Shown: positions 36,785 through 48,400, counted from the first letter of the stretch. The stretch is 64,000 bases of DNA from Nocardia sp. CNY236 (GCF_000482385.1 NZ_AXVD01000020.1:1-64000); one strand, 5' to 3'. Notes: generated by a model from the sequence alone, not told the origin. Numbers and translations: made by a program.

Positions 36785-37930
36785 GTGAGCCGCATGCGCA
36801 CCGGAATCGCCGATCCTGGCCTCTACGCGCGGGGCCTACCCGATTTGGTCCAACGCAATACTCGTACCCTCGCCCTGATGGGTGGCGCCGATTCGGTGTG
36901 GGTTCCCGATCATTTGATGGGTATTCTCCCGGCGTCGATCTGGTCACCGCGCCACATCGGCGCGACGCGATTCACACCCAGCATCGACGGCTACCTCGAG
37001 ACCTGGACCACCCTGGGATACCTCGCGGCACAGAATCGTCTGGCGCGACTTCGCCTGGGTGTGGGTGTCACCGACACCGGGCGCCGGAATCCGGCGGTCA
37101 CCGCGCAAGCCGCCGCGACGCTGCACCTTCTCAGTAGAGGTCGCGGAATCCTCGGTATGGGACCCGGTGAACGCGAGAACAACGAGCCCTATGGTGTGCA
37201 ATGGGATCGGCCGGTGGCGCGTTTCGAAGAGGCGATGGCCACGATCCGTGCACTCTGGTCGTCCGGCGGCACGCCGATCAGCCGGGACTCGGAGTTCTTT
37301 CCACTGCGTAAGGCCGTGTTCGACGTGCCGCCCTATCGCGGAACTCGCCCGCCCATCTGGATCGGCGCACACGGACCACGCATGCTGCGTGCCGCCGGTC
37401 GATACGCGGACGCGTGGTATCCGGCCTTCGCACTACGACCTGCGGAGTACGCCCGACGCCTCGACCAGGTCCGCACTGCAGCCTCCGACGCCGGGCGCGA
37501 CCCACAGCGGATTCTGCCTGCCGCAAGTCTTTTCGTCTTCACCGGCGTCACCCGAGACAGTGTCGACGAAGCGATCACCGCGCTGCCCGCCAAGGCGTTC
37601 GCGCTGTGCGCACCGGCCGAAATGTGGAAGCAGCATGGGGCGGAACACCCCTTGGGTCCCGACTTCTCGGGTATCCAGGACCTGATGCCTCAAATACTGG
37701 ACGAAGCGACCGTGCAATCGTACGCGCAGAAGGTCCCCCCCACCCTGCTTCGTGAAGTTTGTCTGGTGGGCACGCCATCGGAAGTCGTCGAGCAGGTCGC
37801 GGCGTGGCGTGACCGCGGTCTGCGCTACGCCGTGCTCACCAATATGAGCCACCTCCAGCCCGATATGACCAAAGGAATGCTGGCTACTGTCCCCTTCGCT
37901 CGAATCCTTCGAGGCCTGCGTCGGTTGTGA
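36785..37930 (+). CDS. F420-dependent LLM-class oxidoreductase
   Basis: About 381 residues from GTG 36785 (an ATG follows at 36794); the frame is open further upstream but that part is not protein-like. The luciferase-like barrel shows ADSVWVPDHLMGI, LGVGVTDTGRRNPAVTAQAAATL, LGMGPGERENNEPYG and IWIGAHGPRMLRAAGRYADAW, and TPSEVVEQVAAWRDRGLRYAV near the C-terminus. The phrases resemble the phthiodiolone ketoreductase and N5,N10-methylene-H4MPT reductase-like group, which uses coenzyme F420, abundant in Nocardia and mycobacteria. Substrate unknown; it has no partner gene nearby. Confidence 0.8.
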   Translation: MSRMRTGIADPGLYARGLPDLVQRNTRTLALMGGADSVWVPDHLMGILPASIWSPRHIGATRFTPSIDGYLETWTTLGYLAAQNRLARLRLGVGVTDTGRRNPAVTAQAAATLHLLSRGRGILGMGPGERENNEPYGVQWDRPVARFEEAMATIRALWSSGGTPISRDSEFFPLRKAVFDVPPYRGTRPPIWIGAHGPRMLRAAGRYADAWYPAFALRPAEYARRLDQVRTAASDAGRDPQRILPAASLFVFTGVTRDSVDEAITALPAKAFALCAPAEMWKQHGAEHPLGPDFSGIQDLMPQILDEATVQSYAQKVPPTLLREVCLVGTPSEVVEQVAAWRDRGLRYAVLTNMSHLQPDMTKGMLATVPFARILRGLRRL

Positions 37931-38015
37931 TCCGACCACGCTCCACCGATCATTGACGCAGCGAAGACACCGGCCGATCGAGTGAGACCCCTGGACCCGA
38001 CCACACGGAATCACC

Positions 38016-38330
38016 ATGACCGACTATGCACACAGCGGCGCAGCGCCGCAGCGTCGCGCGCAGAAGGCCAGACAGCTGGCGAGCTACATATGGCACCGAG
38101 CCATCACCGGAACCGAAGTTCTCGCCATGCCGGCGCCGGTACGACGCAAACTGGCGCGGGCCGCCCAGGTCAATCCGCCCAGCACCGAGGAGACATGGAC
38201 AGCGGTGGCAACATTGCTGGAAGAAAAAGACCGCTGGGCGGCACGGCATCCGGAGCACCCGGCAGCGTGCCGCACGCACGCCGACGAAAAGCTCCTGTGG
38301 GTCAAGCCGCCGATCGCGCCGTGGTCGTGA
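38016..38330 (+). CDS. Conserved hypothetical protein
   Basis: A 104-residue helical protein starting MTDYAHSGAAPQRRAQKARQ, with KLARAAQVNPPSTEETWTAV in the middle and a C-terminal WVKPPIAPW. The composition looks natural, but I do not know the family. It lies 85 bases after the oxidoreductase stop. Confidence 0.5.
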   Translation: MTDYAHSGAAPQRRAQKARQLASYIWHRAITGTEVLAMPAPVRRKLARAAQVNPPSTEETWTAVATLLEEKDRWAARHPEHPAACRTHADEKLLWVKPPIAPWS

Positions 38331-38511
38331 ATCGCGGTGTCTTCGATCACGTCACGACGACCACTCCGGTTGCCTGGTAGTTGTTGAATACCGAGTGTCC
38401 GATAGCTCGGTGCATTCGGGCGGTTGACAAGACCGTCAGTCGTCACAACAGTTGAGTCGGCGTCCGCTCGGGCGTCCATCCCTAGCAAATACATAACACA
38501 CAGAGGACTAC

Positions 38512-38838
38512 ATGAACGTTCGCCGGCTCACCGTCAGCGCGGCCGCCGCGGGTCTGGCCATACTGGTCGCACCCGCTCTGGCGGCCCCTCCGTCCGGTTC
38601 TGCAACCGGCTCATCGCTCATCGACACCGGTTCGGCGGGAACCGGCTCATCGGCCATCGACAACGCACTGGGCTGGACCGGCTCGGCCAGCTTGGTGCAA
38701 TCCGGCTCGGCTGGGGGAGCCTTCGCCAATTGCGACGAGGTCTATGCCGCCGGACGGGCGCCGCTGTTCGCCGGAGAACCCGGCTACGGCCCGCATCTGG
38801 ACCCCGACGGGGACGGCTTGGCCTGCCCGACGGTCTGA
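38512..38838 (+). CDS. Secreted protein with excalibur-type calcium-binding motif
   Basis: A 108-residue protein starting MNVRRLTVSAAAAGLAILVA with a cleavable signal peptide. A Ser/Gly/Thr linker with TGSAGTGS repeats is followed by FANCDEVYAAGRAPLFAGEPGYGPHLDPDGDGLACP, the excalibur pattern: two Cys residues framing a D-x-D-x-D-G loop that binds calcium. It probably acts at the cell surface. Its linker resembles that of the small secreted protein at 16371. Confidence 0.8.
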   Translation: MNVRRLTVSAAAAGLAILVAPALAAPPSGSATGSSLIDTGSAGTGSSAIDNALGWTGSASLVQSGSAGGAFANCDEVYAAGRAPLFAGEPGYGPHLDPDGDGLACPTV

Positions 38839-38848
38839 GCCCATCACG

Positions 38849-38895
38849 AATACAGCGACACCCGGCGGGCATTGTCCGCCGGGTGTCGCTGTATT
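38849..38895. terminator. Bidirectional terminator
   Basis: A perfect 20-bp stem around a seven-base loop lies between the convergent excalibur and DUF3618 genes; the stem begins AATACAGCGACACC and ends TGTATT, giving A and T stretches on both strands. Confidence 0.85.
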
Positions 38896-38915
38896 GGATC
38901 GTATCGATAGTCGGA

Positions 38916-39137
38916 TCAGCGGAAGATCTTGAGCAATATCAGCCCGCCGACGAGCGCAGCGGCGCCGATCAGACTGTATTTCAGCTTCGGTTCGTTCAGC
39001 TTCGCCACCACGATGTGCTTGGTTTCGTCCGCGATCCGTTGCGGATCCGCGCGCACCGCGAGTTCGTCGAGCGTGCTCGCCAGCCGAGCACGGGCGGCCT
39101 CGATCTCTCGCTCGATCCGCTCGGTATCCTTTGTCAC
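38916..39137 (-). CDS. DUF3618 membrane protein (Rv2520c-like)
   Basis: A 73-residue protein from GTG 39137 with AGGAGGG upstream. It has the DUF3618 pattern: TERIEREIEAARARLASTLDEL, then the helix KYSLIGAAALVGGLILLKIF at the C-terminus. In M. tuberculosis the equivalent gene, Rv2520c, is next to bcp as here. It marks the return to conserved DNA after the island. Role unknown; envelope-associated. Confidence 0.8.
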   Translation of the reverse strand: MTKDTERIEREIEAARARLASTLDELAVRADPQRIADETKHIVVAKLNEPKLKYSLIGAAALVGGLILLKIFR

Positions 39138-39292
39138 GTTCCACCCTCCTGTTGTCGATGATCGCGCCTCGTGCGCGAAACGCGCCACGTACGCTGGGCC
39201 GGTGGCGCCCATAGCTCGCCGACGAGTCTATCCGGCGCCGAATGCCGGCATGGGGCCACACAACAGCCATCCGATCCGCGGGTTGGACTACC

Positions 39293-39775
39293 GTGCTGGT
39301 GGTGACCACCAACCAACGACTCACGCCCGGTGACCTCGCCCCCGATTTCACGCTGCCCGACGCCGACGGCGCCGCCGTCTCGCTCGGGGACTACCGCGGG
39401 CGCAAAGTGATCGTGTACTTCTACCCCGCGGCGAGCACCCCCGGTTGCACCAAGCAAGCCTGCGATTTCCGCGACAACCTGGCCGAACTGAACGATGCGG
39501 GCATCGACGTGCTGGGTATCTCGCCGGACAAGCCGGGCAAACTCGCAAAATTCCGTGACGCCGAACAATTGACTTTCCCGCTGCTGTCGGACCCCGACCG
39601 GGCCGTACTCACTGCGTGGGGTGCCTATGGCGAGAAAACCATGTACGGCAAGACCGTCGTCGGCGTCATCCGCTCCACGTTCCTCGTCGACGAGGAGGGT
39701 CGAATCGCAACTGCGCAATACAACGTGCGCGCCACTGGCCACGTCGCCAAGCTACGCCGCGATCTCTCGGTGTAG
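39293..39775 (+). CDS. bcp: Thioredoxin-dependent peroxiredoxin (BCP/PrxQ)
   Basis: About 160 residues from GTG 39293 (GTG codons at 39299 and 39302 are alternatives). LTPGDLAPDFTLPDADGAAV, then YFYPAASTPGCTKQACDFRD with the peroxidatic Cys in PGCT and a resolving Cys five residues later, the BCP type. IGVRSTFLVDEEG-like segments follow. It reduces peroxides using thioredoxin. Divergent from the DUF3618 gene. Confidence 0.9.
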   Translation: MLVVTTNQRLTPGDLAPDFTLPDADGAAVSLGDYRGRKVIVYFYPAASTPGCTKQACDFRDNLAELNDAGIDVLGISPDKPGKLAKFRDAEQLTFPLLSDPDRAVLTAWGAYGEKTMYGKTVVGVIRSTFLVDEEGRIATAQYNVRATGHVAKLRRDLSV

Positions 39776-39798
39776 GGCGATGATTGTGTGTCGGTTGC

Positions 39799-41037
39799 TC
39801 AGCTCGGCAACAGCTGCTGAGCGGTCCAATGCGCCATCAAACGAAGATGCTCGTCCCACCAGTCTGCGGCTTCTGGAGTGAACCAGGCAGGCGGCGGGGC
39901 TTCGCCGGGAAAGAGCAACGCACCGTTGGGGGCGCCGAGCTTGGGATTGGAGGGAATCCCGGCTCCTGGCACCAGTGGCGTCCGTATCTGCTCTCCAGGT
40001 TGGGCGGCCACCGCGTTCGCCGGTTCGGTGGCCACCAGTGGAACCGAACCACTCCAGGCAGAAGCGCCCGAGCGTTGCAATCCGATCGCTGTGGAGACCG
40101 CGATCGGTCCAGGCGCTTCGGCAAGCGATACATCGGCACGGGCCGGCGCGGACTCGGTCTCGGTCGGCCCCTCCACAGGAGGCTGCGGGTCGACCCCATG
40201 GGCCTCGGCGGCGATCACCGCGGGCGGCGGATTCGAAGGGCCTTTCACCATGAGGCCTCCGCCCACGACCACTCCGCTCGCCAATACCCCGGCTGCCGCG
40301 AACAATGCGACGCCACCGCGCGCCCGCTGTGGCTGGTCTTCCGGTTCGACGCAGGTCTGCAGCTCCACGTGAACACTCGACGCCGCGCCCGCCGCTGATG
40401 CGAAAGCGGCCAATGTGCACGGCACAACCGGTACTCCGAAACCCTCGAGCGCGGCCAATACCGCCCGGTCCGCGCCCGCAGAGCCGATCACGGCCACCGC
40501 GTCCGGCCGAGTCGCGGCTGCGTCGAGCTGGTCCCAGGCCGCCGCGACAGCGGCATCGAGCGAGTGCGGTGTCCCCGGGCCGGCCTGCCCGACCGCAGCC
40601 AGCACGCGGCAGCGGCCACGGTCGACCAGAGTGAATGCTCGATATCCAGCTACCGCCTCACAGATCAGCAGGTTGTCGTAGACGTCGAGCCAGGTCATCA
40701 TCCCCGACACGCTCAAGTGTGCCGACTTCGCCGAGACCATCGACGCCGTGTGCCACCGGCCAGCTGCCAACCGGGTGACAACAGCGCGCCGCTGGGCGGC
40801 ATCACGGTAGGCGACCGCCGCCCCACCGATTTCCCACTCCGAATCCAATCCGGCGGCCAGCGCATCCAACGCGGACTCCACCGCTGCCGCCACTTCCGCG
40901 TCGGATTCACCGTCGATCCGTTCCACCCGACGCGACAGCACCCGTTCGGCCAGCTTCTCGCCGTCGCGCAGCGCTACCGCACGCGCCACCCCGCGTTCGG
41001 TGGAAACGCCCAGAGTCACCACAGATTCAGCTGCCAC
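39799..41037 (-). CDS. DUF7159-like actinobacterial membrane protein
   Basis: A 412-residue protein starting MAAESVVTLGVSTERGVARA. The first 180 residues have an LGVS...R...L pattern with alternating strands and helices, as in DUF7159 proteins of mycobacteria. A single membrane helix (GGVALFAAAGVLASGVVVGGGL) near residue 250 is followed by a Pro-rich tail. Function unknown. Its place between bcp and acpS is taken by a different gene (Rv2522c, a peptidase) in M. tuberculosis. Confidence 0.55.
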   Translation of the reverse strand: MAAESVVTLGVSTERGVARAVALRDGEKLAERVLSRRVERIDGESDAEVAAAVESALDALAAGLDSEWEIGGAAVAYRDAAQRRAVVTRLAAGRWHTASMVSAKSAHLSVSGMMTWLDVYDNLLICEAVAGYRAFTLVDRGRCRVLAAVGQAGPGTPHSLDAAVAAAWDQLDAAATRPDAVAVIGSAGADRAVLAALEGFGVPVVPCTLAAFASAAGAASSVHVELQTCVEPEDQPQRARGGVALFAAAGVLASGVVVGGGLMVKGPSNPPPAVIAAEAHGVDPQPPVEGPTETESAPARADVSLAEAPGPIAVSTAIGLQRSGASAWSGSVPLVATEPANAVAAQPGEQIRTPLVPGAGIPSNPKLGAPNGALLFPGEAPPPAWFTPEAADWWDEHLRLMAHWTAQQLLPS

Positions 41038-41256
41038 TGATCACGCCTTCCGTCCGCGCATCGACTGGGCTCACGAGCTTGTCGAAAGCTGCGAGTTCCC
41101 ATGGATTCCCCTGCTCGAAACGCACGCCGCGATGCACGTGCGCTCGGTATGTGTTCGATGCCACAGCGGATGTGGATGGGTGAGCATTCAACCGGACTGG
41201 ACTCGAAGGGCAGATGCGTGTATCGCAGTGAGATCCGCGCCGGTTAGCCTGGACAT

Positions 41257-41955
41257 GTGGAAGTACGCGCGAAGGCCAGGTTGAAACACCGTCTGGACCC
41301 CGCGTTGGAGCTGCAGGACGACCCACAGGAACTCATGCCCCGGCGCAGGCCGACGCAGGAGCGCAGCAAACGCAAATTCGACGCGTTGCTGCAAGCATCG
41401 AGAGAACTGCTCGTCGAGGTCGGATTCGAGTCCTTCACCTGTGAAGAGGTCGCGGCCAGAGCCGAGGTGCCGATCGGCACGTTGTATCAATTCTTCGCCA
41501 ACAAATACGTGATCGTCTGCGAGCTGAATCGCCAAGACCTGGTGGCCGTTTCCCAAGAGCTGGCCGACTTCCACGGCGAGGTACCGTCATTGGACTGGCT
41601 ACGGCATATGAACCAGTTCGTCGACCACTTGGCCGGCTTGTGGACCACCGATCCCTCTCGGCGCGAGGTATGGCTTGCCATGCAATCCACGCCCTCTACC
41701 AGGGCCACCGGCGCTATCCACGAGAAGCAGTTCGCCGAAGTCGTTTCACAGATGCTGCGCCCACTCACTCCGCGCACTCCCCGACCGAAACGCACCATGA
41801 TGGCCGAAGTACTGGTACACGTGGTCTATTCGATGTTGAATTTCTCGGTCCAAAACGAGCAGAGCAATGCAGAAGCGGTCGCCGAACTGAAGCGACTGAT
41901 GGTCGCCTACCTACTCGTCGCCGAAAAGGAGTCGCGCTCCGGCGGAGAACCATAG
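41257..41955 (+). CDS. TetR family regulator
   Basis: A 232-residue protein starting at GTG 41257. The HTH lies at about residues 35-85 (QERSKRKFDALLQASRELLVEVG, EEVAARAEVPIGTLYQFFANK), with a helical ligand domain after it. It has an unusual 25-residue basic N-terminal extension. It is convergent with acpS and near fas, so it is a candidate for the protein that binds the fas operators, but it does not resemble M. tuberculosis FasR in its HTH phrases as I remember them. Confidence 0.75.
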   Translation: MEVRAKARLKHRLDPALELQDDPQELMPRRRPTQERSKRKFDALLQASRELLVEVGFESFTCEEVAARAEVPIGTLYQFFANKYVIVCELNRQDLVAVSQELADFHGEVPSLDWLRHMNQFVDHLAGLWTTDPSRREVWLAMQSTPSTRATGAIHEKQFAEVVSQMLRPLTPRTPRPKRTMMAEVLVHVVYSMLNFSVQNEQSNAEAVAELKRLMVAYLLVAEKESRSGGEP

Positions 41956-41978
41956 CCCATGGTCCCCCGCCGCGCCGC

Positions 41979-42416
41979 TCAACCGATTCTGTGCCGACCC
42001 TCGATGAGGTCCGCCAACTCGCCCGGGTCCTCGAGCACGACCATCGCGGCCGCGGTATCGCCGTCGTGGGTCAGCGAGAGGTGAACTCGTGCCCGCGGTA
42101 GAAAATCGGCGGCAAGGCCGTGCAGCTTGATACTCGGCCTGCCCCACGCGTCGTTGACCACTTCGATCAGCGGGTACGGGTTGTCCCCGATCTGCGGGCG
42201 GCGGGCGAACCGTGACGATGCCCAGGCTTTGATCACCGCCTCTTTCGCCGCCCACCTCGCCGCGTAACTGCGCGCCGGGTCGGTTCCCTTGCTTCGACAG
42301 TAACGTCGCTCACCGGCGGTGAAACTCTCCCGAAGCATCGTCGTTCCCGTACGTTCGAGCTGTTCGGCGAACTCGGAGATGGTCACCAAGTCCAGGCCGA
42401 TACCGAGGATCGTCAT
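41979..42416 (-). CDS. acpS: Holo-[acyl-carrier-protein] synthase
   Basis: A 145-residue protein starting MTILGIGLDLVTISEFAEQL. The Mg-binding Asp of GIGLDLV, the RWAAKEAVIKAW motif and the C-terminal HLSLTHDGDTAAAMVVLE are all present. It transfers phosphopantetheine to the ACP domain of FAS-I, whose gene ends 76 bases upstream; this acpS-fas pairing is conserved in mycolate-forming Actinobacteria. Confidence 0.92.
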   Translation of the reverse strand: MTILGIGLDLVTISEFAEQLERTGTTMLRESFTAGERRYCRSKGTDPARSYAARWAAKEAVIKAWASSRFARRPQIGDNPYPLIEVVNDAWGRPSIKLHGLAADFLPRARVHLSLTHDGDTAAAMVVLEDPGELADLIEGRHRIG

Positions 42417-42492
42417 AGCCGGGCAGCCTACGACGTGCTCGGTCCATCGGTGGCCGATCCGGCCACGATGGGTTGCCCGATAGCGCTGTCGG

Positions 42493-45400
42493 TCACGCGC
42501 ATCCGGACCCGTTCGCCCGATAGGCGCCATCCTGGGACAGGCGCGCGTGCCGTGACAACAGCACATCGGCCTCCAGTTGCCGAATCTGCTCGGACGAGGC
42601 GTTGTCTCCGCCGAGACGACGATCCGCAGGCCGCTCGTACAACGGCGCGCCACCACACATCGCCTCCACGATTCGCTGCCGACCCGCCAGCCGCCGCTGG
42701 TGCGCCCTGCGCTGGTATTCCTCGCGCCGCCCCGGCTCGATGGCCTGGATGAACGCCTCCGGGTGCACGACGGCGACCAGGCCCGAGACGTGTCCGAAGC
42801 CGAGCGAGGTCAGCAAGCCGGCTTTCAGCGGCAAGCGTCCGCCGAAACGCAATGGTTCACGCACCCACACCAGGTGTTCGAACTCGCTCATGGCGTCGTC
42901 GACGCAATCCAGACTGCGATTCGGCGGCACGACACCACTTTCCAACACCTGGCACAAACCGATCAGCTGGAACGCGGCTGCGCCGCCCTTGGCATGGCCG
43001 GTGAGGCTCTTCTGCGAAACGACGAACAGCGGGGCACCGTCCGACCGCCCGATCGCGGCGGCCAGACGCTCGTGCAACTCGCACTCGTTGGGATCGTTGG
43101 CCGCGGTGGATGTGTCGTGTTTGGAGATCACCGCGATGTCGTCGGGTTGTACGCCGAGACTGCGCAGCTCGGCGACCAATCGCGCCTCACGTCCGCCCCG
43201 GCCCGCGCCGAGGGCGCCCAAGCCGGGCGCCGGAATCGAGGTGTGGACCCCATCGGCGAAAGATTGGGCATACGCCACCACTCCGAGCACCGGCAACCCG
43301 ACCTCCAGGGCGATGTCACCGCGGGCCAGCAATACCGCGCCGCCGCCCTGGGATTCCACGAACCCGCCACGACGGCGATCGTTGGCCCGGGAGAAGTACC
43401 GATCGCTGATGCCCTTGGCGCTCATGGCCGCCGAGTCCGCGGTAGCAGCCATATCACCGAAGCCGACGATGCCCTCGATTCCGAGATCGTCGTATCCGCC
43501 GGCGACCACGACCTCGGCGCTGCCGAGTCGGATCTTGTCGATGCCCTCCTCCACCGACACCGCGGCCGTCGCACATGCAGCCACCGGATGCACCATGGCC
43601 CCGTAGCTGCCCACGTAGGACTGCACCACGTGCGCCAACGTCACGTTCGGCAACGCTTCCTGCAAGATGTCGTTCGCAACCGGCTCGCCGAGCAGATTGT
43701 CCACATACAGCGATCGCATCGACGACATTCCGCCCATACCGACACCCTGTGTGTTGGCGACCAACGAGGGATGCACCCAGCGCATCAGTTCGGTCGGGCT
43801 GAATCCGGAGCCGATGAACGCATCGACCGTGCACACGATGTTCCACAGCGCGACCCGGTCGATCGAGGCGACCATGTCGGCCGAAATGCCCCATCTGGTC
43901 GGGTCCCAGCCGGTCGGGATCTGACCGCCCACAGTGCGCGACAGTTTGGCGCGGCGCGGCACACGGATCTCGGTGCCCGCCTTGCGGGTCACCGTCCAGT
44001 CTCCGGAGTCGGCCACCGGCGCGATCACCGTGTGCTCGGGGTCCGCGGCGTGGAAAGCGCGGGCCTCGGCCTCGCCGCCCACGGTGAACGACAGGTCCTT
44101 GTCGAGGAACACCGAGGTCATCAGAGGTGCGGAATTGTCGACCATAGCGCCGTCGTCCACGTAGCGCCGCACACCGCAGCGGGCGACCACAGCATCGTGG
44201 TAGCGCTCCGACAGCTCGTGCTCCGGCACGTAGTCCCCGGACGCGACGTCGTACCATCCGGGTTGCGGCTGGTCTTCCCAGGTCACCATGCCGGTGGTCC
44301 AGGCCAACTCCAGCACGCCCGCCGCCGACAGCTCATCGGAGACCTCCATCTCGAAGCGGGTACGCGCCGAACCATATGGTCCGAGTTCGCCGGCACCCAC
44401 GATGACGACCATGTCGGCCGGGTCTGCGCTCACCTGGCCCCACTCGGGCACCGAGTGGGGCACTGTCGAGGTCGGTGGCGCAGGCAGCGCAGCGATGGTG
44501 CGTTCCTCGTCGGCGGCTTCGGGTTCGGGCGAACCAGGCGTTTGGGCGGCCAACGCGGACAGGTCCAACGTCGCCTTGGCCAGTCCGCCGGTCAGGTCGA
44601 TCTGTTGTGGACCGGCCGCGGTCACGTCGCGCGCTCGCGCGGTGCACCATTTGAGCAGCTCGTCGGCCATCTCGGTGGTCGACCACGTCTGCACCCCGGC
44701 TTCCTCGACCGCCGCGACCAAGGGATCGTTGTGTCCCATCAGTCCGGTGCCGCGCACCCAGCCGATCATCGCGTGAACCATGGTCACCCGGGCTGCCCAT
44801 GACTTCTCGACACGCCACTTCGCAACCACGGCGTCCAGCGCCGCCTTCGACTCGCCATAGGCGCCGTCGCCACCGAACAGTCCGCGGTTGGGGGAACCGG
44901 GCAACAGCACGTGCAGTTTCGCGTCCACGTCGTGGTCGGCGCCCAGTACGGACAAGCCACCGATCAGCCGCTCGACCGACCAGAGCAGGACCCGCATCTC
45001 CATCTCCGCGCGGGCGCCCGCGTCTGCGAGATCACCGGACACCCGGGGCGCCGCGAAGGGCAGCAACAGCGTCGGAGTCATCGCATTCTTGACGGTGATC
45101 TTGGCGCCGCCCGCCGTGTCGACTTGCTCGGAACCCACCCAGTCGATCAGCGCGTCGATGTCCTGATAGGACGCGGCGTTCGCCGGCACGACCCACAGGG
45201 CGGCGCCGTGGCGGGCGGAATCCCGGTACAGCTTCCGATAGAAGGCCAAGCGCTCGTCGTTCAACGCCGAGGTGGTAACCACCACCGTGGCACCGCCGCC
45301 GAGCAAGCGGCCCGTCACCGCGGCCGCGATGGATCCCTTACTGGCGCCGGTGATCACCGCGACCTCCGACGACCACGGTCCGGGCTCTTCGGTGCGCTGC

Positions 45401-48400
45401 GCGGCATCGGCAATGCGCTGATACCAACCGGCGAGCATCGACCGCGCCTCGTGCATCGCACGCCCTCGCCACCAGTTCGCTTGCGCGGCCACGGCTTCAC
45501 CCGCTCCGAGGAATCCGGTCACCGACCCGTCGGCGCAGGTCGCGTCGTCGGCGAGCCACAGTCGCGCCAGATCCTCGCGCGCCGTAGCCCAACGGTCGTC
45601 CAACAGGACGGCCTTGCGCGCATCGAACGCCGGCGCAACCAATCGGGGCCAGTCCGGACCCAATTCGGCCGACACCAGCTCCACCAGCGAATCGTCGGTC
45701 GCCTCGGGTACGGAGACCCGTTCGGTGAGGCCGAGTTGATCGAGCACGGCCCGTGCGGCGGTGGCCAGCATGCCGTCGCGGCCGGTGATCTGTTCGGTGA
45801 ATTCGCCCAGAGCGGCAGCGTCTACCGTCGCAGCCCCATTGCCCGCGGCGGCCGGCAACGTCACCGTGATACCACGGCGGGAGGCCACAGTCTGGACAGC
45901 GGCGTCGATGGCTGCATCGACCGACGCAGCATCACTCAATGCGCCGGAGACCAGACCACCGAGATCACCGCCGCGAACACTGACGCCCTCCCGGGTGCCC
46001 AGCGACACCTCGGCGGTGACATGACTGGCCCACCCGTCGCCGAGCTCCCAGACTTTGTGCACCCGCTCTGCAATGGCGGCCGGACGCTTGCCGGTCGGGC
46101 CGAACACCTTGCGCAGATGATCGCCGGTGGCGTCGCTGAGTACCGAGCCGAAGGGACGGTAGGTGCGCGCCAGTCGCTCCACCGTCGTCGACAGCGCGTT
46201 CATATCCGCGTCGGCCGCACCGTCGATCGCCCCGAGCGAGAGTTCGGACCCCAGGTCGACGAGCAATTGGTTGCGTCGAGAAGACACGCCGTCGCACAAG
46301 CTCTCGATGGTGTCCACCGGTCCGATCTGGTCCAATCGCAGTTTGGTCCACAGTGCGATCAGCACGCGGGTAGCGTCCGCCGCGGTGAATGCGATGTCGT
46401 CCGGTCGCGGAGCTGCCGCGCTCGAGGTGGGCACGGCGATCGGCGCCTGGGCAGCGGGTTCGACGACGGTGGAAGCCTCGGTCGCAACCGCACCCTCGCT
46501 CGACGTCGGCTCGTCGGCCGGAGCCGGGTCGGTATCGACCGAGAACACCACCTCCGCATCCCGCTCGATGTTGAGCACCTCGACCGGGGCGCCACCGAAG
46601 TCGGGCAATTTCAGTGTCTGGCTGGCCAAGTTGGCCACCGTCGGGGTGGCGCCGACGCCGACCTCGACGAATCGTTCGATGCCGAGACCACCGTGCGCGG
46701 TGTCGGTGAACAGCAGGTCCTGGGTCTCGATCCAGCGCACCGGGCTGGCGAACTGCCAGGCCAACAACTCGATCAGCACCACCCGACACAACTCCGACGG
46801 TCGGGCGGCCCAACTGTCGAAGTCGGCCAGTACCGCGGCCAGCGGCTCGGAAGGCACCAGATCGGCGATTTCCTGAACGAACGCCTGCTCCAGCGAGAAC
46901 GTCTTGGGCACCAGGTTGGGGATATAGCGTCCGACCAGGATCTCGGGGTGCAGGTCGGCGGGCAGCAGCTGCTCGAGCTTGTGCCGAAACTCTGGGACGC
47001 CCTTGCGCAGGACGGTGGAATGGAACGGCACATCGATGCCCGGGACCAGGATGAACGCCCGTTTGCCGCCGAATTCCGCTCGACGCCTATCGATCTCCGC
47101 CTCCAGCGCCGACAATCCCGCCACGGTACCCGCGATGGCGTACTGCGAGCCCTTCAGGTTCAGATTGACCACCTCGAGGAATTCCCCGGCACGCTCTCCG
47201 ATCCCGGCGACGAAGTCGACCACCTCGTCGTCGGGGAGCCCGATCTGAGAAGGCCGAATGGCGGCCATTCGATAGTCGCTGCGCCCGTGGGCATCTCGCG
47301 CCACCAATTCGTGCATGGCGGAGCCGCGTTGAAACACCACCTCGAGCACCGCCTCCAACGGGAGCACCCCGGCGACGGCCGCGAGCGCGTTGTACTCACC
47401 GACCGAGTGGCCCGCGAGCATGGCGCCCTCGATGAACGCGCCGGCTTCGCGAAGCTCCGCTACCTGGGCGACGCCGAGGGTTGCCATCGCGACCTGAGTG
47501 AACTGGGTCAAGTGCAGGACTCCGTCGGGATGCCGGTGCTCGACCCCGCGCGCCTTCAGATAGGTCGGATTGTCCCGCACCACCGCCAAGATCGAGAAGC
47601 CGAGCGCCGCTCGCGTGTGTTTGTCGGCGCGCTCCCAGACCTGCTTGGCGGCCTTCGAGCGCGTGCGCGCCGCCAGACCCATTCCCTTGCTCTGGATTCC
47701 CTGGCCCGGGAACGCGTAGACCGTCTTCGGCGCTGCGGTGCGGCCGGTGGCGGTCATCACCAGATCGCCACCGGTCCGGCAGGACACTTCGAGAATTTCA
47801 CAGCCTGCATCGATCGCGATGCGCTCGACGCGTACGTCGATCGCCGCGCCGGGCCGGACCATGCCGAGGAAGCGGCTGGTCCATGCGGTCACTGTGCGTG
47901 GGGCGAGGGAGCCGCCCGGGGCGAGAGCCGACACGACGTGCTGAGCGGCGGCAGACAACCACATCCCGTGCACGATCGGACTCTCCAGACCTGCCAGCCT
48001 CGCAGCCGATGTACTGGTGTGGATCGGGTTGTGGTCGCCGGAGACCGCAGCGAAGGCATCCATGGCGCGTGGCGCGACGATGGTGGCGTCGCGCCGACGC
48101 CGACGCGGGGTGTCGGTAGCCATGTCGGATATCGTGCCCGCTGCGCGGGGTGGGTCGGTGAGTTCTCCGATGCCGTTGCGTCCGCGGATCGCGAACCTCT
48201 CGGTGAGTTCGGCCAGCACGGGCATGGACATTCCCGTCTCGGGCTTGTCCAGCATGGCGGTGATCCGCACCTGCACCTCGATCACGCGACCGATGTCGGT
48301 GTCCAGGGTTTCACCCACCTGTGCTCGCACGGCCAGCACGCTGGTTTCGGCGGGCAGATCCGCCATCAGGCGGATCTGGTGATCGAGGTGCACCAAGTCG

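Noticed and set aside
36291..36947. A 218-codon minus-strand frame between transglycosylase and oxidoreductase
   Set aside because: Runs into the oxidoreductase gene antisense and shows no domain or binding site.
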